Origin: Sphingobacterium sp. SYP-B4668
GTDB taxonomy: Bacteria; Bacteroidota; Bacteroidia; Sphingobacteriales; Sphingobacteriaceae
Length of the DNA: 64,000 bases
NCBI RefSeq assembly: GCF_027627455.1
Contig: NZ_CP115483.1
Location: forward strand, 1,984,001-2,048,000
Direction: 5' to 3'
Below the pieces are notes generated by a model that saw nothing but the letters and a program-made list of their open reading frames with translations, had not been told where the DNA came from and did not search any database. Below, piece after piece: positions 1 through 8,962 of this stretch. How positions within the stretch are numbered: the stretch's first letter is position 1; each line of letters opens with the position of its first letter. The translations under genes and the position numbers were made by a program.

Positions 1-105
1 TGCTTGTAATCTGGCTTTTCTACTGGATACGATGGCAATCTCAGAGGCGGAAAGAACTCCGTTTAAAACAATAAGAATAAGAATGACTATAATCTCTGTT
101 AACAT
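1..105 (-). CDS. CNNM/hemolysin-family membrane protein, N-terminal fragment
   Basis: Only the first 35 codons are inside the window; the gene continues beyond base 1. The protein starts MLTEIIVILILIVLNGVLSA and goes on SEIAIVSSRKARLQA. A hydrophobic helix followed by SEIA(I/L)VS(S/A)RK(A/S)RL is the typical opening of the DUF21/CNNM domain found in TlyC/CorC-type hemolysin-like transporters, which are linked to divalent-cation export. The start codon at 103-105 is the only one that preserves this motif. The CBS and CorC_HlyC domains expected downstream cannot be seen, so the family call rests on the N-terminus alone. Confidence 0.7.
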   Translation of the reverse strand, partial: MLTEIIVILILIVLNGVLSASEIAIVSSRKARLQA

Positions 106-284
106 ACGTTGTGTTGAATAGTCAGCAATTTACTGAAAAAACGCTATTAAAAGCAGAATATTTTTTATTTAAGGTCGTAATAGTGTAGATATGCGTAGAG
201 GTGGGTGGTTGCGGTCATGGACAGTGTTAAGGCCTTCGAATCGTCTGGCGGTGCAAATAGGAATCGGCTAGCTTAAAATTGATT

Positions 285-325
285 TAATCGTATGCGCTCG
301 ATAGCATATCAAACGCATACGATTA
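285..325. repeat. 12-bp perfect inverted repeat downstream of rpoN
   Basis: The arms 285-296 and 314-325 are exact complements (TAATCGTATGCG and its reverse complement) with a 17-nt loop. On the minus strand the hairpin lies about 45 nt after the rpoN stop and is followed by an A/T-rich but not pure U stretch. It may be a weak rpoN terminator. The rest of 106-368 shows no gene that I can support. Confidence 0.5.
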
Positions 326-368
326 GATATAGTGGTGATTCTTTCTGAAATTTTGAGAGCATTTTTGA

Positions 369-1832
369 TTAAAGCTCTTTTCTCAAGCGTGCTACTGGAA
401 TGTTCAAAGCTTCTCGATATTTAGCTACTGTACGTCGTGCTATTGAATATCCTTTTTCTTTCAGAATGTCAGTTAGCTTCTCATCAGCTAAAGGTTTGCG
501 TTTGTCTTCATTGGCAATGCATTCTTCTAGGATTTTCTTGACCTCTTTGTTAGAAACCTCTTCACCAGAGTCTGTTTGTATAGCTTCTGAAAAGAATGAT
601 TTCAATAAGAAAGTGCCAAATTCGGTCTGCACATATTTAGAGTTAGCTACACGGGATACGGTTGATATATCCATCTCTATTCGGTCGGCAATATCTTTCA
701 AGATCATGGGTCTAAGCATACGGTCATCCCCCGTCAAGAAGTAATCATACTGGTATTCCATGATGGCATTCATGGTCTTAAGTAGGGTTTGTTGTCTTTG
801 CTTGATGGCGTCGATAAACCATTTTGCAGAGTCTAACTTTTGTTTGACAAATTGAACCGCTTCCTTCATCTTTTTATCGCTTTTTTCAACCTTTTCATAA
901 TGCTCAAACATTTCTTGATAAGAGCGTGACACCCGAAGTTCGGGAGCGTTACGGCCGTTGAGCGTGAGATGTAGGACACCATCATTATTGGAAATGTGGA
1001 AATCAGGGATGATATGCAGCTGCTTGCCCGCTACTGCGCCAGAATCTCCTGGTTTGGGATTCAACTTTAGGATTTCGTTAATAATGCTTTTCAGCTCTTC
1101 AGATGTTAAACCTAAGGATTTCTCAAGCTTATCATAGTGTTTTTTGGTAAACTCGTCGAGATAGTTTTTAACAATTGTAATCGCTTGATTTATAGTAGAG
1201 CTGTTTTGGCTTTTTTTACGTAGCTGGATGAGTAGACATTCTTGCAAATCGCGTGCACCTATTCCTGCGGGTTCAAAATCTTGGACTACTTTGAGCATTT
1301 CGAGCACTTCTTCTTCAGTAGCTATGACGTTTTGAGAGAAAGCAAGGTCGTCAATCAGGGATAAAATGGGCCTACGTAGATAGCCATCATCATCTAAGCT
1401 GCCGATAATCTGTTGCCCAATAAGGAAGTCCTTGTCGTCCAAAGCCAAGAGGTCTAGTTGATTTTGCAGATTTTCAAAAAATGAATTTTGAACGGCAATC
1501 GGGATTTCTTTGCGATCATCTTCGTCATCACCTCCATAGGAGCTACCGTAGTCACTAAAATCACCTTCTTGTATATATTCATCCACGCTGAAATCTTCCT
1601 CAAATGAGTTGTCTTCACCCTCGAATTGTTCGTCAGGATCCTTATCTGGATATTCCTGAACAGGTTCATTCATGTTGATCAAGCTACCATCTTCTAGTGC
1701 GGGGTTTTCTTCTAATTCTTCTTTGATTCGGGCATCTAATGAAACTGTGGGCACCTGAAGCAGTTTGATGAATTGGATCTGCTGAGGTGAAAGTTTCTGT
1801 AAAAGTTTCTGTTGTAAAGTTTGCTTCAACAT
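369..1832 (-). CDS. rpoN: RNA polymerase sigma-54 factor RpoN
   Basis: This is the alternative sigma factor that binds -24/-12 promoters and needs AAA+ activators. The 487 residues show the three usual regions: a Gln/Leu-rich N-terminal activator-interacting segment (residues 1-50, with LSPQQIQFIKLLQ and EELEENPALE), a very acidic linker at about 50-110, and a core-binding plus HTH portion ending in the RpoN box ARRTVAKYRE at about 465-474. Length and domain order are normal. It is divergent from pbp1A across a 240-bp gap that holds a long dyad. No enhancer-binding activator lies beside it. Confidence 0.97.
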   Translation of the reverse strand: MLKQTLQQKLLQKLSPQQIQFIKLLQVPTVSLDARIKEELEENPALEDGSLINMNEPVQEYPDKDPDEQFEGEDNSFEEDFSVDEYIQEGDFSDYGSSYGGDDEDDRKEIPIAVQNSFFENLQNQLDLLALDDKDFLIGQQIIGSLDDDGYLRRPILSLIDDLAFSQNVIATEEEVLEMLKVVQDFEPAGIGARDLQECLLIQLRKKSQNSSTINQAITIVKNYLDEFTKKHYDKLEKSLGLTSEELKSIINEILKLNPKPGDSGAVAGKQLHIIPDFHISNNDGVLHLTLNGRNAPELRVSRSYQEMFEHYEKVEKSDKKMKEAVQFVKQKLDSAKWFIDAIKQRQQTLLKTMNAIMEYQYDYFLTGDDRMLRPMILKDIADRIEMDISTVSRVANSKYVQTEFGTFLLKSFFSEAIQTDSGEEVSNKEVKKILEECIANEDKRKPLADEKLTDILKEKGYSIARRTVAKYREALNIPVARLRKEL

Positions 1833-1914
1833 GTTTTTTCGGATGAACTAATTGCTGTAAAAATATGCAATAATTATTTAAATGTTTACATCTTGTAGGT
1901 AAATCTACTAAAGG

Positions 1915-1954
1915 TATATGGCTTTTGGATAATATGGGTATCAAAAGCCATATA
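1915..1954. repeat. 13-bp perfect dyad between rpoN and pbp1A
   Basis: The arms 1915-1927 and 1942-1954 (TATATGGCTTTTG and its exact complement) flank a 14-nt centre in the gap between two divergent genes. Neither side has a U-run, so an ordinary terminator is unlikely. An operator or a structured 5' leader of either gene is possible. The function is unknown. Confidence 0.55.
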
Positions 1955-2072
1955 AAGTCCAGTTTGTAAGCATACAGATATAAATGTTAAAATTCGTTAA
2001 TTTTGATTAGGGTGTCTCTAATTAATGCATTTAAACAGCTTTTTTACCAAAAGTATTTTCCATATTTACATC

Positions 2073-4433
2073 ATGTTTAGACGTGTCAAAAATAAGTTTT
2101 TGCGTTATTTTATTATAGCTATCTATTTTATTGTTCTGGTTGTTTGTGCGGTACAGATTAATTTCTTGTGGCTTTTTGGATATTCTCCGACAAAAAAGGA
2201 CATCGTGATGCCGTCGCTTAATATATCTACCGAATTATATACTGCAGATTCTGTACTCATAGGCCGCTATTTTGAGGAAGATCGGGATCCTGTACCTCAT
2301 GATAGTATTTCATCTAATGTATTCAATGCCTTGGTAGCCACTGAGGATATACGATTTTATAAACATAATGGCATCGATTTTCTAGGCTTGGTCTCTGGTG
2401 TGGTCTCGACACTGAAGGGGGATAAACGGGGTGCCAGTACTATCACCCAACAACTTGCCAAGAATCTATATCGTACCCGTTACAATACCTCGGCTGGTAT
2501 TTTGGGCAAAGTCCCTGGTGTAGGATTGATCGTTAATAAATTCAAAGAATGGATGACGGCCTACAAACTGGAAAGTAAGTATGGAAAAGATGATATTATA
2601 ACGATGTATCTCAATACGGTCTCTTTCAGTAACAATGCGTATGGAATCAAGTCCGCTGGACTTCGGTACTTCAATAAGATGCCTAGCCAACTGACTGTCA
2701 ATGAAGCGGCAATGCTGATTGGGATGTTGAAAGGTACAACACTTTATAACCCGCTTCGTAATCCCAAAAACGCACTTCAACGTCGAAATGTTGTATTATC
2801 TCAGATGCAGAAAGCAGGTTATTTGAAAGCGGATGAGGTAAAGCACTTTGCTGCTCAGGAATTGGGTCTTAATGCAAGTAATCAAGATCGACAGGATTCC
2901 AATGATTCGTATCTACGAGTAGCTGTAGAGCGTTGGTTGGAAAAATGGAGTGAGGAGAATGACGTAGATATCTACAAAGATGGGCTTAAAATCTATACCA
3001 CCATTGATTCTAGGATGCAGAAAATCGCTGAGGAGATGGTTTCCAAGCAAATGAAGTTCTTACAGCAACGCCTAAAGAATGCATGGGGTAGCGAGGAGCC
3101 TTGGCGTGACAAAGAGGGGAATGTCATTCCTAATTTCATTGAAAATCTGGCGAAAAAGACGCCCTATTATGCTGCTTTAATCAAGAAGTATCCCAATAGC
3201 ATGGATAGTGTCAATTATTATCTTAATAGGCCTAAAGAAATGGAAATCTTCACTTGGAACGGTAATCAAAAGAAGGAGCTTTCTACCATGGATTCTATTC
3301 GGCATTATGTAGTGATGCTCAATGCAGGGATGATGTCTATGGATCCTTATGACGGAAAGATAAAAGTGTGGGTAGGCGGGATTAATCACAAATATTACAA
3401 ATTTGACCATGTTAATCAATCCAAACGTCAGGCGGGTTCTACATTCAAACCCTTTGCGTACTTAGCGGCTTTGGAGGCAGGGAAATCTCCATGTGATAAA
3501 TATGTTGATAAACCTGTACGTATTTTTGCAGGAGTAAAAGATGGTGTGGATGAATATTGGGAACCGAAGAATGCCGATTGGAATTTCAGTTACAGAGATA
3601 TGTCGCTTCGTTGGGCGATGGCACGATCGGTCAATTCTATTACGGCACAAATTACCGAAGAGGTGGGATGGGATAAGGTCGTGGAAACGGCTCATCGATG
3701 TGGTATCGAGAGTCCTTTGAAATCGGTGCCATCGGTCAGTTTGGGTTCGAATGATGTTTCGGTATATGAAATGGTACGTGCATATGCTACCTTTATGAAT
3801 CAAGGTAAGCGTTTGGATCCTATTTTAGTTTCCAAAATCGTAAATTTTGATGGAAAGGTAATCGCGGAATTCAAGGCCAAAGAAGAAGAGGTATTGACGA
3901 AAGAGAACGCTTGGCTGATGACATATATGTTAAGAGGAGGAATGGAAGAACCTGGAGGTACTTCACAGGCGCTTTGGGAATGGGATTTGTTCAAGAAAGA
4001 AAATCAAATCGGCGGAAAGACGGGTACGTCTTCAGATTATGTAGACGGATGGTATATGGGAGTAACCAAAGATTTGGTGACTGGTGTATGGATAGGCTGT
4101 GACGAGCAAAGTATACATTTCAAGAATTCACATACAGGAGAAGGGTCAAAAACCGCTTTGCCTATCTTTGGAATGTTTATGGAAGAGATTTATAAGCGCC
4201 CTGAATTAGGGTATACCTTCGGTAAATTTCCAGAGGCTACCGTTGAGATTACAAAGAAATATAAATGTGAAAGTCCTCGATTGCCTGCTCCTGAATTGGA
4301 ATCGGATAGTACAGCTATTGGGGATGAGATGCCAGAAGGAGAATTTATTGAAGGTGAAGGAGGGACGGAGACGGAGGTTTTGCCTTTGCCGCTGCCTAAT
4401 GATGGGGAAGACAGGGCGGGTCCGGTGCTGTAA
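2073..4433 (+). CDS. Penicillin-binding protein 1A, bifunctional glycosyltransferase/transpeptidase
   Basis: This class A PBP polymerises glycan strands and cross-links peptides at the outer face of the inner membrane. From the chosen start (MFRRVKNK) it has 786 residues: one membrane anchor at about 8-30; a GT51 domain with EDIRFYKHNG, GASTITQQLAKNLY and a KYGKDDIITMYLN segment; and a transpeptidase domain with STFK (Ser at about 456), SVN and KTGT. The C-terminus is acidic and Pro/Glu rich. An in-frame ATG at 2025 would add 16 residues, but the later ATG puts the basic residues directly before the membrane helix, as is usual. The next gene begins 44 bp downstream, probably in the same operon. 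Confidence 0.95.
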   Translation: MFRRVKNKFLRYFIIAIYFIVLVVCAVQINFLWLFGYSPTKKDIVMPSLNISTELYTADSVLIGRYFEEDRDPVPHDSISSNVFNALVATEDIRFYKHNGIDFLGLVSGVVSTLKGDKRGASTITQQLAKNLYRTRYNTSAGILGKVPGVGLIVNKFKEWMTAYKLESKYGKDDIITMYLNTVSFSNNAYGIKSAGLRYFNKMPSQLTVNEAAMLIGMLKGTTLYNPLRNPKNALQRRNVVLSQMQKAGYLKADEVKHFAAQELGLNASNQDRQDSNDSYLRVAVERWLEKWSEENDVDIYKDGLKIYTTIDSRMQKIAEEMVSKQMKFLQQRLKNAWGSEEPWRDKEGNVIPNFIENLAKKTPYYAALIKKYPNSMDSVNYYLNRPKEMEIFTWNGNQKKELSTMDSIRHYVVMLNAGMMSMDPYDGKIKVWVGGINHKYYKFDHVNQSKRQAGSTFKPFAYLAALEAGKSPCDKYVDKPVRIFAGVKDGVDEYWEPKNADWNFSYRDMSLRWAMARSVNSITAQITEEVGWDKVVETAHRCGIESPLKSVPSVSLGSNDVSVYEMVRAYATFMNQGKRLDPILVSKIVNFDGKVIAEFKAKEEEVLTKENAWLMTYMLRGGMEEPGGTSQALWEWDLFKKENQIGGKTGTSSDYVDGWYMGVTKDLVTGVWIGCDEQSIHFKNSHTGEGSKTALPIFGMFMEEIYKRPELGYTFGKFPEATVEITKKYKCESPRLPAPELESDSTAIGDEMPEGEFIEGEGGTETEVLPLPLPNDGEDRAGPVL

Positions 4434-4477
4434 TACACGAATATGCTTGCCAATTTTTGATAACTTAATTGAATTAA

Positions 4478-7400
4478 ATGAAAGGAACTTTACGTAATCG
4501 GTTTTTAATTGGAACTAGATTCCTATTTGCGTTGCTCTTATTTTGTTTTGTATTACCTAATCTGAGCCAAGCCCAATATTTCGGTCAGAATAAGATGAGG
4601 TACAAGAAGTTGAAGTTCAACGTCTATGAGACGCCACATTTTGATTTGTACTATTATCTGAAAAACGATAGTATGGTGAGATGGTTGGCTAAGGAAAGTG
4701 AAGTTTGGTATGAGTTGCACCAGCAGGTCTTTCAAGATACATTCTTACGCAAGAATCCTGTTATTATCTACAGCAATCACCCTGAATTCCAGCAAACTAC
4801 AGCAATATCCGGGGAAATAAGTGTCGGTACGGGTGGGGTTACGGAGGCGTTTAAGCAGCGTGTGGTGATGCCTATTATGCAGATTAACCAACAGACCCGA
4901 CATGTGTTGGGGCATGAGTTGGTACATGCTTTTCAATATCGAGTATTAATTGATGGGGGTGATTCGACACGGTTGGAGAACATTGCTAACCTTCCTCTTT
5001 GGATGGTGGAGGGGATGGCCGAGTATTTTTCTATTGGTAAGAAAGATGCCTTTACCTCGATGTGGATGCGGGATGCGTATCTCAATAAGGATATCCCATC
5101 GCTGAAACAGATGACCGAACAATCTTACAAGTATTTTCCTTACAGATATGGGCAAGCCTTCTGGTCATATATAGGCTCTACTTATGGCGATACTGTCATC
5201 ATGCCTTTGTTTATCGAAACAGCGAAGTATGGATACGAAATGGCTATGAAGCGAGTCTTTGGCTACGATGCGCAGACGATGTCCAATCTTTGGAAGAGCA
5301 GTATGGAGACCATGTACAAGAACTCAGGAAAGGATACGGTGTCGCGACCAATTGGTAAGGCGATCCTGAATACCAGCAATTCTGGCCGCATGAACGTGTC
5401 TCCAGCAATATCTCCAGACGGAAAATATGTGGCCTTTCTTTCAGAGAAGGACATGTTCAGCATTGATCTCTTCCTCGCTGATTCGCAATCGGGGCAGGTG
5501 ATACGTAAACTGGGGAGTAGGCTGACGAATAAGGATATTGATGAATTCAGCTTTCTGGAATCCGCTGGAACATTTTCTCCCGATAGTCGAAAGTTTGCAT
5601 TTTCGGTATTTAGTGAGGGTAAGAATAAGTTGATGACCGTGGATGTGGAGACGGGTAAGACACTATCTGTCGAGGCGATGGGCGATATTACAGAATTCAC
5701 AAATATTACCTGGGCTGCAGACGGGGATCATGTTGCGTTTTCGGGATTAAGGAATGGACATAGCGATATTTATATCTACAATTTGAAGAGCAAGAAATTG
5801 AATCAGTTGACGAATGATGTGTATTCAGATTTTCAGCCTAGTTTTTCCCGTGATGGTAAATCGATCGTGTTCAGTACGGACCGCGTATCGTTGGCAGCGA
5901 ATAATCGTTCTGTGGATATTCCAATGAACCTTTCCATAGTGGACGTGGGCTCTAAGCAAATCCGGAATTTGGAATTGTTTCCAGGTGCCAATAATCTAAA
6001 CCCTCATTTCTCGGCCAATGGCGAGCAAATCTATTTCCTTTCTAACGGCGATGGCTATCGAAATATGTACCGATATACGCTGTCATCAGGGCAGGTAGAA
6101 AAATTAACGGACTATTTTACCGGAATCAGCGGGATTACGGAGTATTCACCTGCTATGAGTGTCTCTGCGCATGATGATATCGTATATTCCTATTTTAAGA
6201 ATAATGCCTACAGTGTATATCATGCCAAGAGTTCGGAGTTCACGGGGACAGTGGTGGATGCGGGCGTTGTCAATTTTGATGCGGCGATGTTACCTCCTCC
6301 GGTGAGTCGTGGTGTGAATGTGGTGAATACCAATCTTCGAAATTTTAACGCCTTTGAACGTATCGGAGATGACCAGATCAACACAATCGCGTATAAACCT
6401 AAGTTCAAATTGGATTACTTGGCCAATAGTGGGATAGGCATGTCGGTAGGTAGCCGATACGGAGCGGGTATATCCAGTGGTATACAAGGGATGTTTTCGG
6501 ATATTTTGGGGTACAACCAGATATTTGCTGCTCTAAATGTAAACGGCGAGATTCAGGATTTTGGAGGGCAGGTGGCTTATATCAATCAGAAGGGACGCTT
6601 CAATTGGGGTGGCGCTATTTCGCATCTTCCATATATATCGGCTTATAATGAGTATGGTTTGGAGGATTTTGGCAATGGAGAAGAGGCGTCGTTGAATACG
6701 TACATCATCCGGACTTTCCAACAACAGGCCGAGATGTTTGTCGCGTATCCATTTAATAGGCACCATAGGGTGGAGCTCGGAGCAGCCCTCATGCGGTATA
6801 GCTATCGTGTAGATAAATGGAGGCAGAGCTACTATTATGGTTATGGCGATCGGCAGAAGCTGAGTAATGAAGAGGCGTCTCAACTTGGATTTGGAAATTT
6901 GAAACCTTTTGTAATCCAACAAGTGAATACTGGCTTTGTGGGAGACAATTCTGTATTTGGTATTGCTGCTCCTTTGCAGGGATATCGGTATCGAGTAGGA
7001 GCTGAGCAGTATTTTGGAGATTATAATTTCTCTGCTGTCAATATAGATTTACGAAAATACAATCGATATCAGCCAGTCACCTTAGCCGCGAGATTTTATT
7101 CATATGCTCGCCTCGGGAATAGTGAAAATGCACTTTATCCGCTCTATATTGGGTATCCGTATTTAGTCCGTGGTTTTGAAAGTGGAGATTTTGATCAATC
7201 TGGAAAGGTGAATCTATCCGATTTGATGGGGTCTAGGACGGCGGTTTTCAATTTTGAGGTGCGACTGCCATTTACAGGGCCAGAAAAATTGGCGGCCTTT
7301 AAATCAGGATTTTTATTCTCGGATTTAAACTTATTCTTTGATGCAGGATTGGCCTGGTCGAAAGGAAATAAGGTGGTGTGGTCAGCAGATGATAGGCCTA

Positions 7401-7624
7401 TAGTGCCTTTGACGGATCGGAATGGTCAGGATTTAATAGGTTCGGATGGGCAGCCGGTAATGGGGCCTGATCCAAATTATAAGATTCCAGTGATGAGTGC
7501 TGGGGTATCGCTTCGTATCAATCTTTTTGGAGCGATGATATTAGAGCCATATTATGCTTTCCCGTTTGTCAAAACGAACTCCAAGACGGGGACATTTGGA
7601 ATTAACTTCACTCCGGGCTGGTAA
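4478..7624 (+). CDS. Outer-membrane protein: HExxH domain, PD40 beta-propeller and Omp85-type barrel
   Basis: The 1048 residues begin with a signal peptide ending near SQAQ. Residues of about 140-185 contain GHELVHAFQ (HExxH) and, about 30 residues on, MVEGMAEYFS; together these are the zinc-ligand pattern of a gluzincin (peptidase MA-like) domain. About 300-590 holds TolB/WD40-like repeats such as SPDGKYVAFLSEKD, SPDSRKFAFSVFS and SRDGKSIVFSTD. About 640-1048 is barrel-like, with the Omp85 loop-6 signature LVRGF and a terminal aromatic residue (TPGW). The protein therefore probably sits in the outer membrane with a periplasmic propeller. The substrate is unknown. It follows pbp1A by 44 bp, which suggests an envelope role. 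Zinc-ligand residues are present, so activity is possible but unproven. Confidence 0.8.
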   Translation: MKGTLRNRFLIGTRFLFALLLFCFVLPNLSQAQYFGQNKMRYKKLKFNVYETPHFDLYYYLKNDSMVRWLAKESEVWYELHQQVFQDTFLRKNPVIIYSNHPEFQQTTAISGEISVGTGGVTEAFKQRVVMPIMQINQQTRHVLGHELVHAFQYRVLIDGGDSTRLENIANLPLWMVEGMAEYFSIGKKDAFTSMWMRDAYLNKDIPSLKQMTEQSYKYFPYRYGQAFWSYIGSTYGDTVIMPLFIETAKYGYEMAMKRVFGYDAQTMSNLWKSSMETMYKNSGKDTVSRPIGKAILNTSNSGRMNVSPAISPDGKYVAFLSEKDMFSIDLFLADSQSGQVIRKLGSRLTNKDIDEFSFLESAGTFSPDSRKFAFSVFSEGKNKLMTVDVETGKTLSVEAMGDITEFTNITWAADGDHVAFSGLRNGHSDIYIYNLKSKKLNQLTNDVYSDFQPSFSRDGKSIVFSTDRVSLAANNRSVDIPMNLSIVDVGSKQIRNLELFPGANNLNPHFSANGEQIYFLSNGDGYRNMYRYTLSSGQVEKLTDYFTGISGITEYSPAMSVSAHDDIVYSYFKNNAYSVYHAKSSEFTGTVVDAGVVNFDAAMLPPPVSRGVNVVNTNLRNFNAFERIGDDQINTIAYKPKFKLDYLANSGIGMSVGSRYGAGISSGIQGMFSDILGYNQIFAALNVNGEIQDFGGQVAYINQKGRFNWGGAISHLPYISAYNEYGLEDFGNGEEASLNTYIIRTFQQQAEMFVAYPFNRHHRVELGAALMRYSYRVDKWRQSYYYGYGDRQKLSNEEASQLGFGNLKPFVIQQVNTGFVGDNSVFGIAAPLQGYRYRVGAEQYFGDYNFSAVNIDLRKYNRYQPVTLAARFYSYARLGNSENALYPLYIGYPYLVRGFESGDFDQSGKVNLSDLMGSRTAVFNFEVRLPFTGPEKLAAFKSGFLFSDLNLFFDAGLAWSKGNKVVWSADDRPIVPLTDRNGQDLIGSDGQPVMGPDPNYKIPVMSAGVSLRINLFGAMILEPYYAFPFVKTNSKTGTFGINFTPGW

Positions 7625-7650
7625 ACGCTAGTGCCCGGAGGAAGAGAACA

Positions 7651-7686
7651 GCTGTTGCATTAGGAAAGATATGCAACAGCTTTTTT
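7651..7686 (+). terminator. Intrinsic terminator after the Omp85-type gene
   Basis: The perfect 10-bp arms 7651-7660 (GCTGTTGCAT) and 7671-7680 enclose a 10-nt loop and are followed by six T. The structure overlaps the 3' end of the convergent minus-strand gene by a few bases. Confidence 0.9.
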
Positions 7687-7992
7687 GTTATTAGGGATAG
7701 TTAAAGAAGGGGTTAAGGTGCAAAGGTTTTTCCAATTTGGATTTTGTTTTCTGACGAATCGCTCTTTGACAATACGAGGTAAGGCGAAAAGTTCGCGCAC
7801 CCGAATTTCTGCTTGTTCAAGAGCGTCCATATATTCCACGTAAACAATGCTACTCAATTTGATGCTTTGGCTGAATAAGGAGGAATGGATGGTTCTCATC
7901 TCTTGATAAGTGGACTGAATGTCACAGCTCATGTTGACTTCAAGATGACGGCGATTGCTGTCTGATGCGATGTAGATGCAGTATTTTTTCAT
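7660..7992 (-). CDS. Degenerate GIY-YIG-like protein
   Basis: The 110 residues align by eye with the small single-domain GIY-YIG family common in Bacteroidota. The opening YCIYIASDSNRR corresponds to the usual YYVYILAS..., the middle has IVYVEYMDALEQAEIRVREL (in the family: LVYYEEFDDIEEAIAREKQL), and the end ERFVRKQNPNWKNL corresponds to the usual NPEWKDL. The second motif (YIG) and the following catalytic Arg seem to be lost, so nuclease activity is doubtful. The start is marked by AAGGAGG a few bases upstream, which is unusually strong for this phylum. It is divergent from the HTH/S24 gene. Confidence 0.6.
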   Translation of the reverse strand: MKKYCIYIASDSNRRHLEVNMSCDIQSTYQEMRTIHSSLFSQSIKLSSIVYVEYMDALEQAEIRVRELFALPRIVKERFVRKQNPNWKNLCTLTPSLTIPNNKKAVAYLS

Positions 7993-8018
7993 ATTTCCTC
8001 CTTGTTGTGACTAATATA

Positions 8019-8050
8019 TTTGGATTTTATAAACCTTTTTGCTAATTTTG
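8019..8050 (+). promoter_or_regulatory. Bacteroidota-type promoter of the HTH/S24 gene
   Basis: TTTG at 8019-8022, a 20-nt spacer and TAATTTTG at 8043-8050 match the -33/-7 consensus TTTG-N19-21-TAnnTTTG. Transcription would start near 8057, giving a leader of about 48 nt. Confidence 0.7.
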
Positions 8051-8078
8051 TTAGTGCAATTATACTAACTATTTTAGT
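8051..8078 (+). promoter_or_regulatory. Triple TTAGT/ACTAA element at the HTH/S24 start region
   Basis: TTAGT (8051-8055), ACTAA (8064-8068) and TTAGT (8074-8078) form alternating half-sites directly at the predicted +1. This is where an autorepressor would bind, and the gene it precedes encodes an XRE/S24 protein. The link is inference. Confidence 0.45.
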
Positions 8079-8104
8079 ATTTACAAATTTTATTTTAAAA
8101 ATAT

Positions 8105-8884
8105 ATGTCTAACATCGCCTCAAATCTGAAGTATCTCAGGAGAAAAAAGGGATTAACACAGCAGCAATTTGCTGATTTAATGGGTATTAAGCGTGCTTCG
8201 GTGGGCGCATACGAGGAGGATCGTGCTGAACCAAAATATGAGTTGCTAAAAAAAATAGCGGAATGTTTTGATTTGACAATGGATGAGTTAGCGAATGAAG
8301 AAATTGATGAAAAGTGGAAGCCAACACCTAAGAGTAATGCTTCTAGTATGCGTGTGCTAAGTGTCACCGTCAATCAGGACGATCGGGAGAATATCGAATT
8401 GGTGCCCGTAAAGGCGAGTGCGGGATATATGAATGGATATGGGGACCCAGAGTATGTGGCAGATTTACCTAAGTTTTCATTGCCGATGTTCAATCAAGGG
8501 ACTTATCGGGCATTTGAAATCAAGGGTGATTCCATGTTGCCCTTACCTTCAGGAGCTGTAATTATAGGTGAGTATGTCGAGAATTGGCATGATGTGAAGC
8601 CTGGGCAGACCTATGTCGTTGTATCGAGAGAGGAAGGGGTGGTGTACAAAAGGGTGGCTTTTAAATATAAGGAGGACAAGGGACTTAAATTGGTTTCGGA
8701 TAATAAGACCTATGATCCTTATTGGGTGTCGTCTGGTGATATTTTGGAGATTTGGAAAGCGAAAGCTTTTATTTCAACAGAGCTTCCTGAGCCAAGTCCT
8801 GAACCTACTATGGAGACTTTGACGTCTATGATGGCGCAGATGCAAAAGACAATCAGTGCAGTGGTTGATAATGGTAAAGGGTGA
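8105..8884 (+). CDS. XRE-family HTH regulator with S24 (LexA/CI-like) C-terminal domain
   Basis: The 259 residues comprise an HTH_3 domain at about 5-62 (LRRKKGLTQQQFADLMGIKR, YEEDRAEPKYE) and an S24 domain with the Ser of KGDSM (S143) and the Lys of VYKRV (K182), the catalytic dyad of LexA/CI-type self-cleaving repressors. A clear Ala-Gly or Cys-Gly cleavage site is not obvious; ASAGYMNG at about 103 is a candidate. Such solitary proteins are common in Bacteroidota chromosomes and need not be phage-derived. No phage genes lie nearby. The target is probably its own promoter (TTAGT elements at 8051-8078). Confidence 0.85.
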   Translation: MSNIASNLKYLRRKKGLTQQQFADLMGIKRASVGAYEEDRAEPKYELLKKIAECFDLTMDELANEEIDEKWKPTPKSNASSMRVLSVTVNQDDRENIELVPVKASAGYMNGYGDPEYVADLPKFSLPMFNQGTYRAFEIKGDSMLPLPSGAVIIGEYVENWHDVKPGQTYVVVSREEGVVYKRVAFKYKEDKGLKLVSDNKTYDPYWVSSGDILEIWKAKAFISTELPEPSPEPTMETLTSMMAQMQKTISAVVDNGKG

Positions 8885-8890
8885 AAAATT

Positions 8891-8921
8891 TTTGAAATTA
8901 AAAATATATTTTGTATTTTTG
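8891..8921 (+). promoter_or_regulatory. Promoter of the rimP-nusA-infB operon
   Basis: TTTG at 8891-8894, exactly 19 nt, then TATTTTTG at 8914-8921 is a perfect match to the Bacteroidota sigma-70 consensus. The predicted start near 8928 lies only about 10 nt before a strong terminator hairpin. Confidence 0.75.
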
Positions 8922-8937
8922 TACAATCTGAAAGGAA

Positions 8938-8962
8938 GGGGGCATGGTATGCCCCCTTTTTT
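8938..8962 (+). terminator. Intrinsic terminator/attenuator in the rimP leader
   Basis: GGGGGCAT (8938-8945) pairs with ATGCCCCC (8949-8956) around a GGT loop and is followed by six T. It can end transcription of the upstream HTH/S24 gene. It also lies between the predicted operon promoter and rimP, so it may act as an attenuator. Confidence 0.85.

Noticed and set aside
8105..8884. HTH/S24 gene as evidence for a prophage
   Set aside because: The neighbours are core translation and transcription genes, with no integrase, structural gene or attachment repeat.
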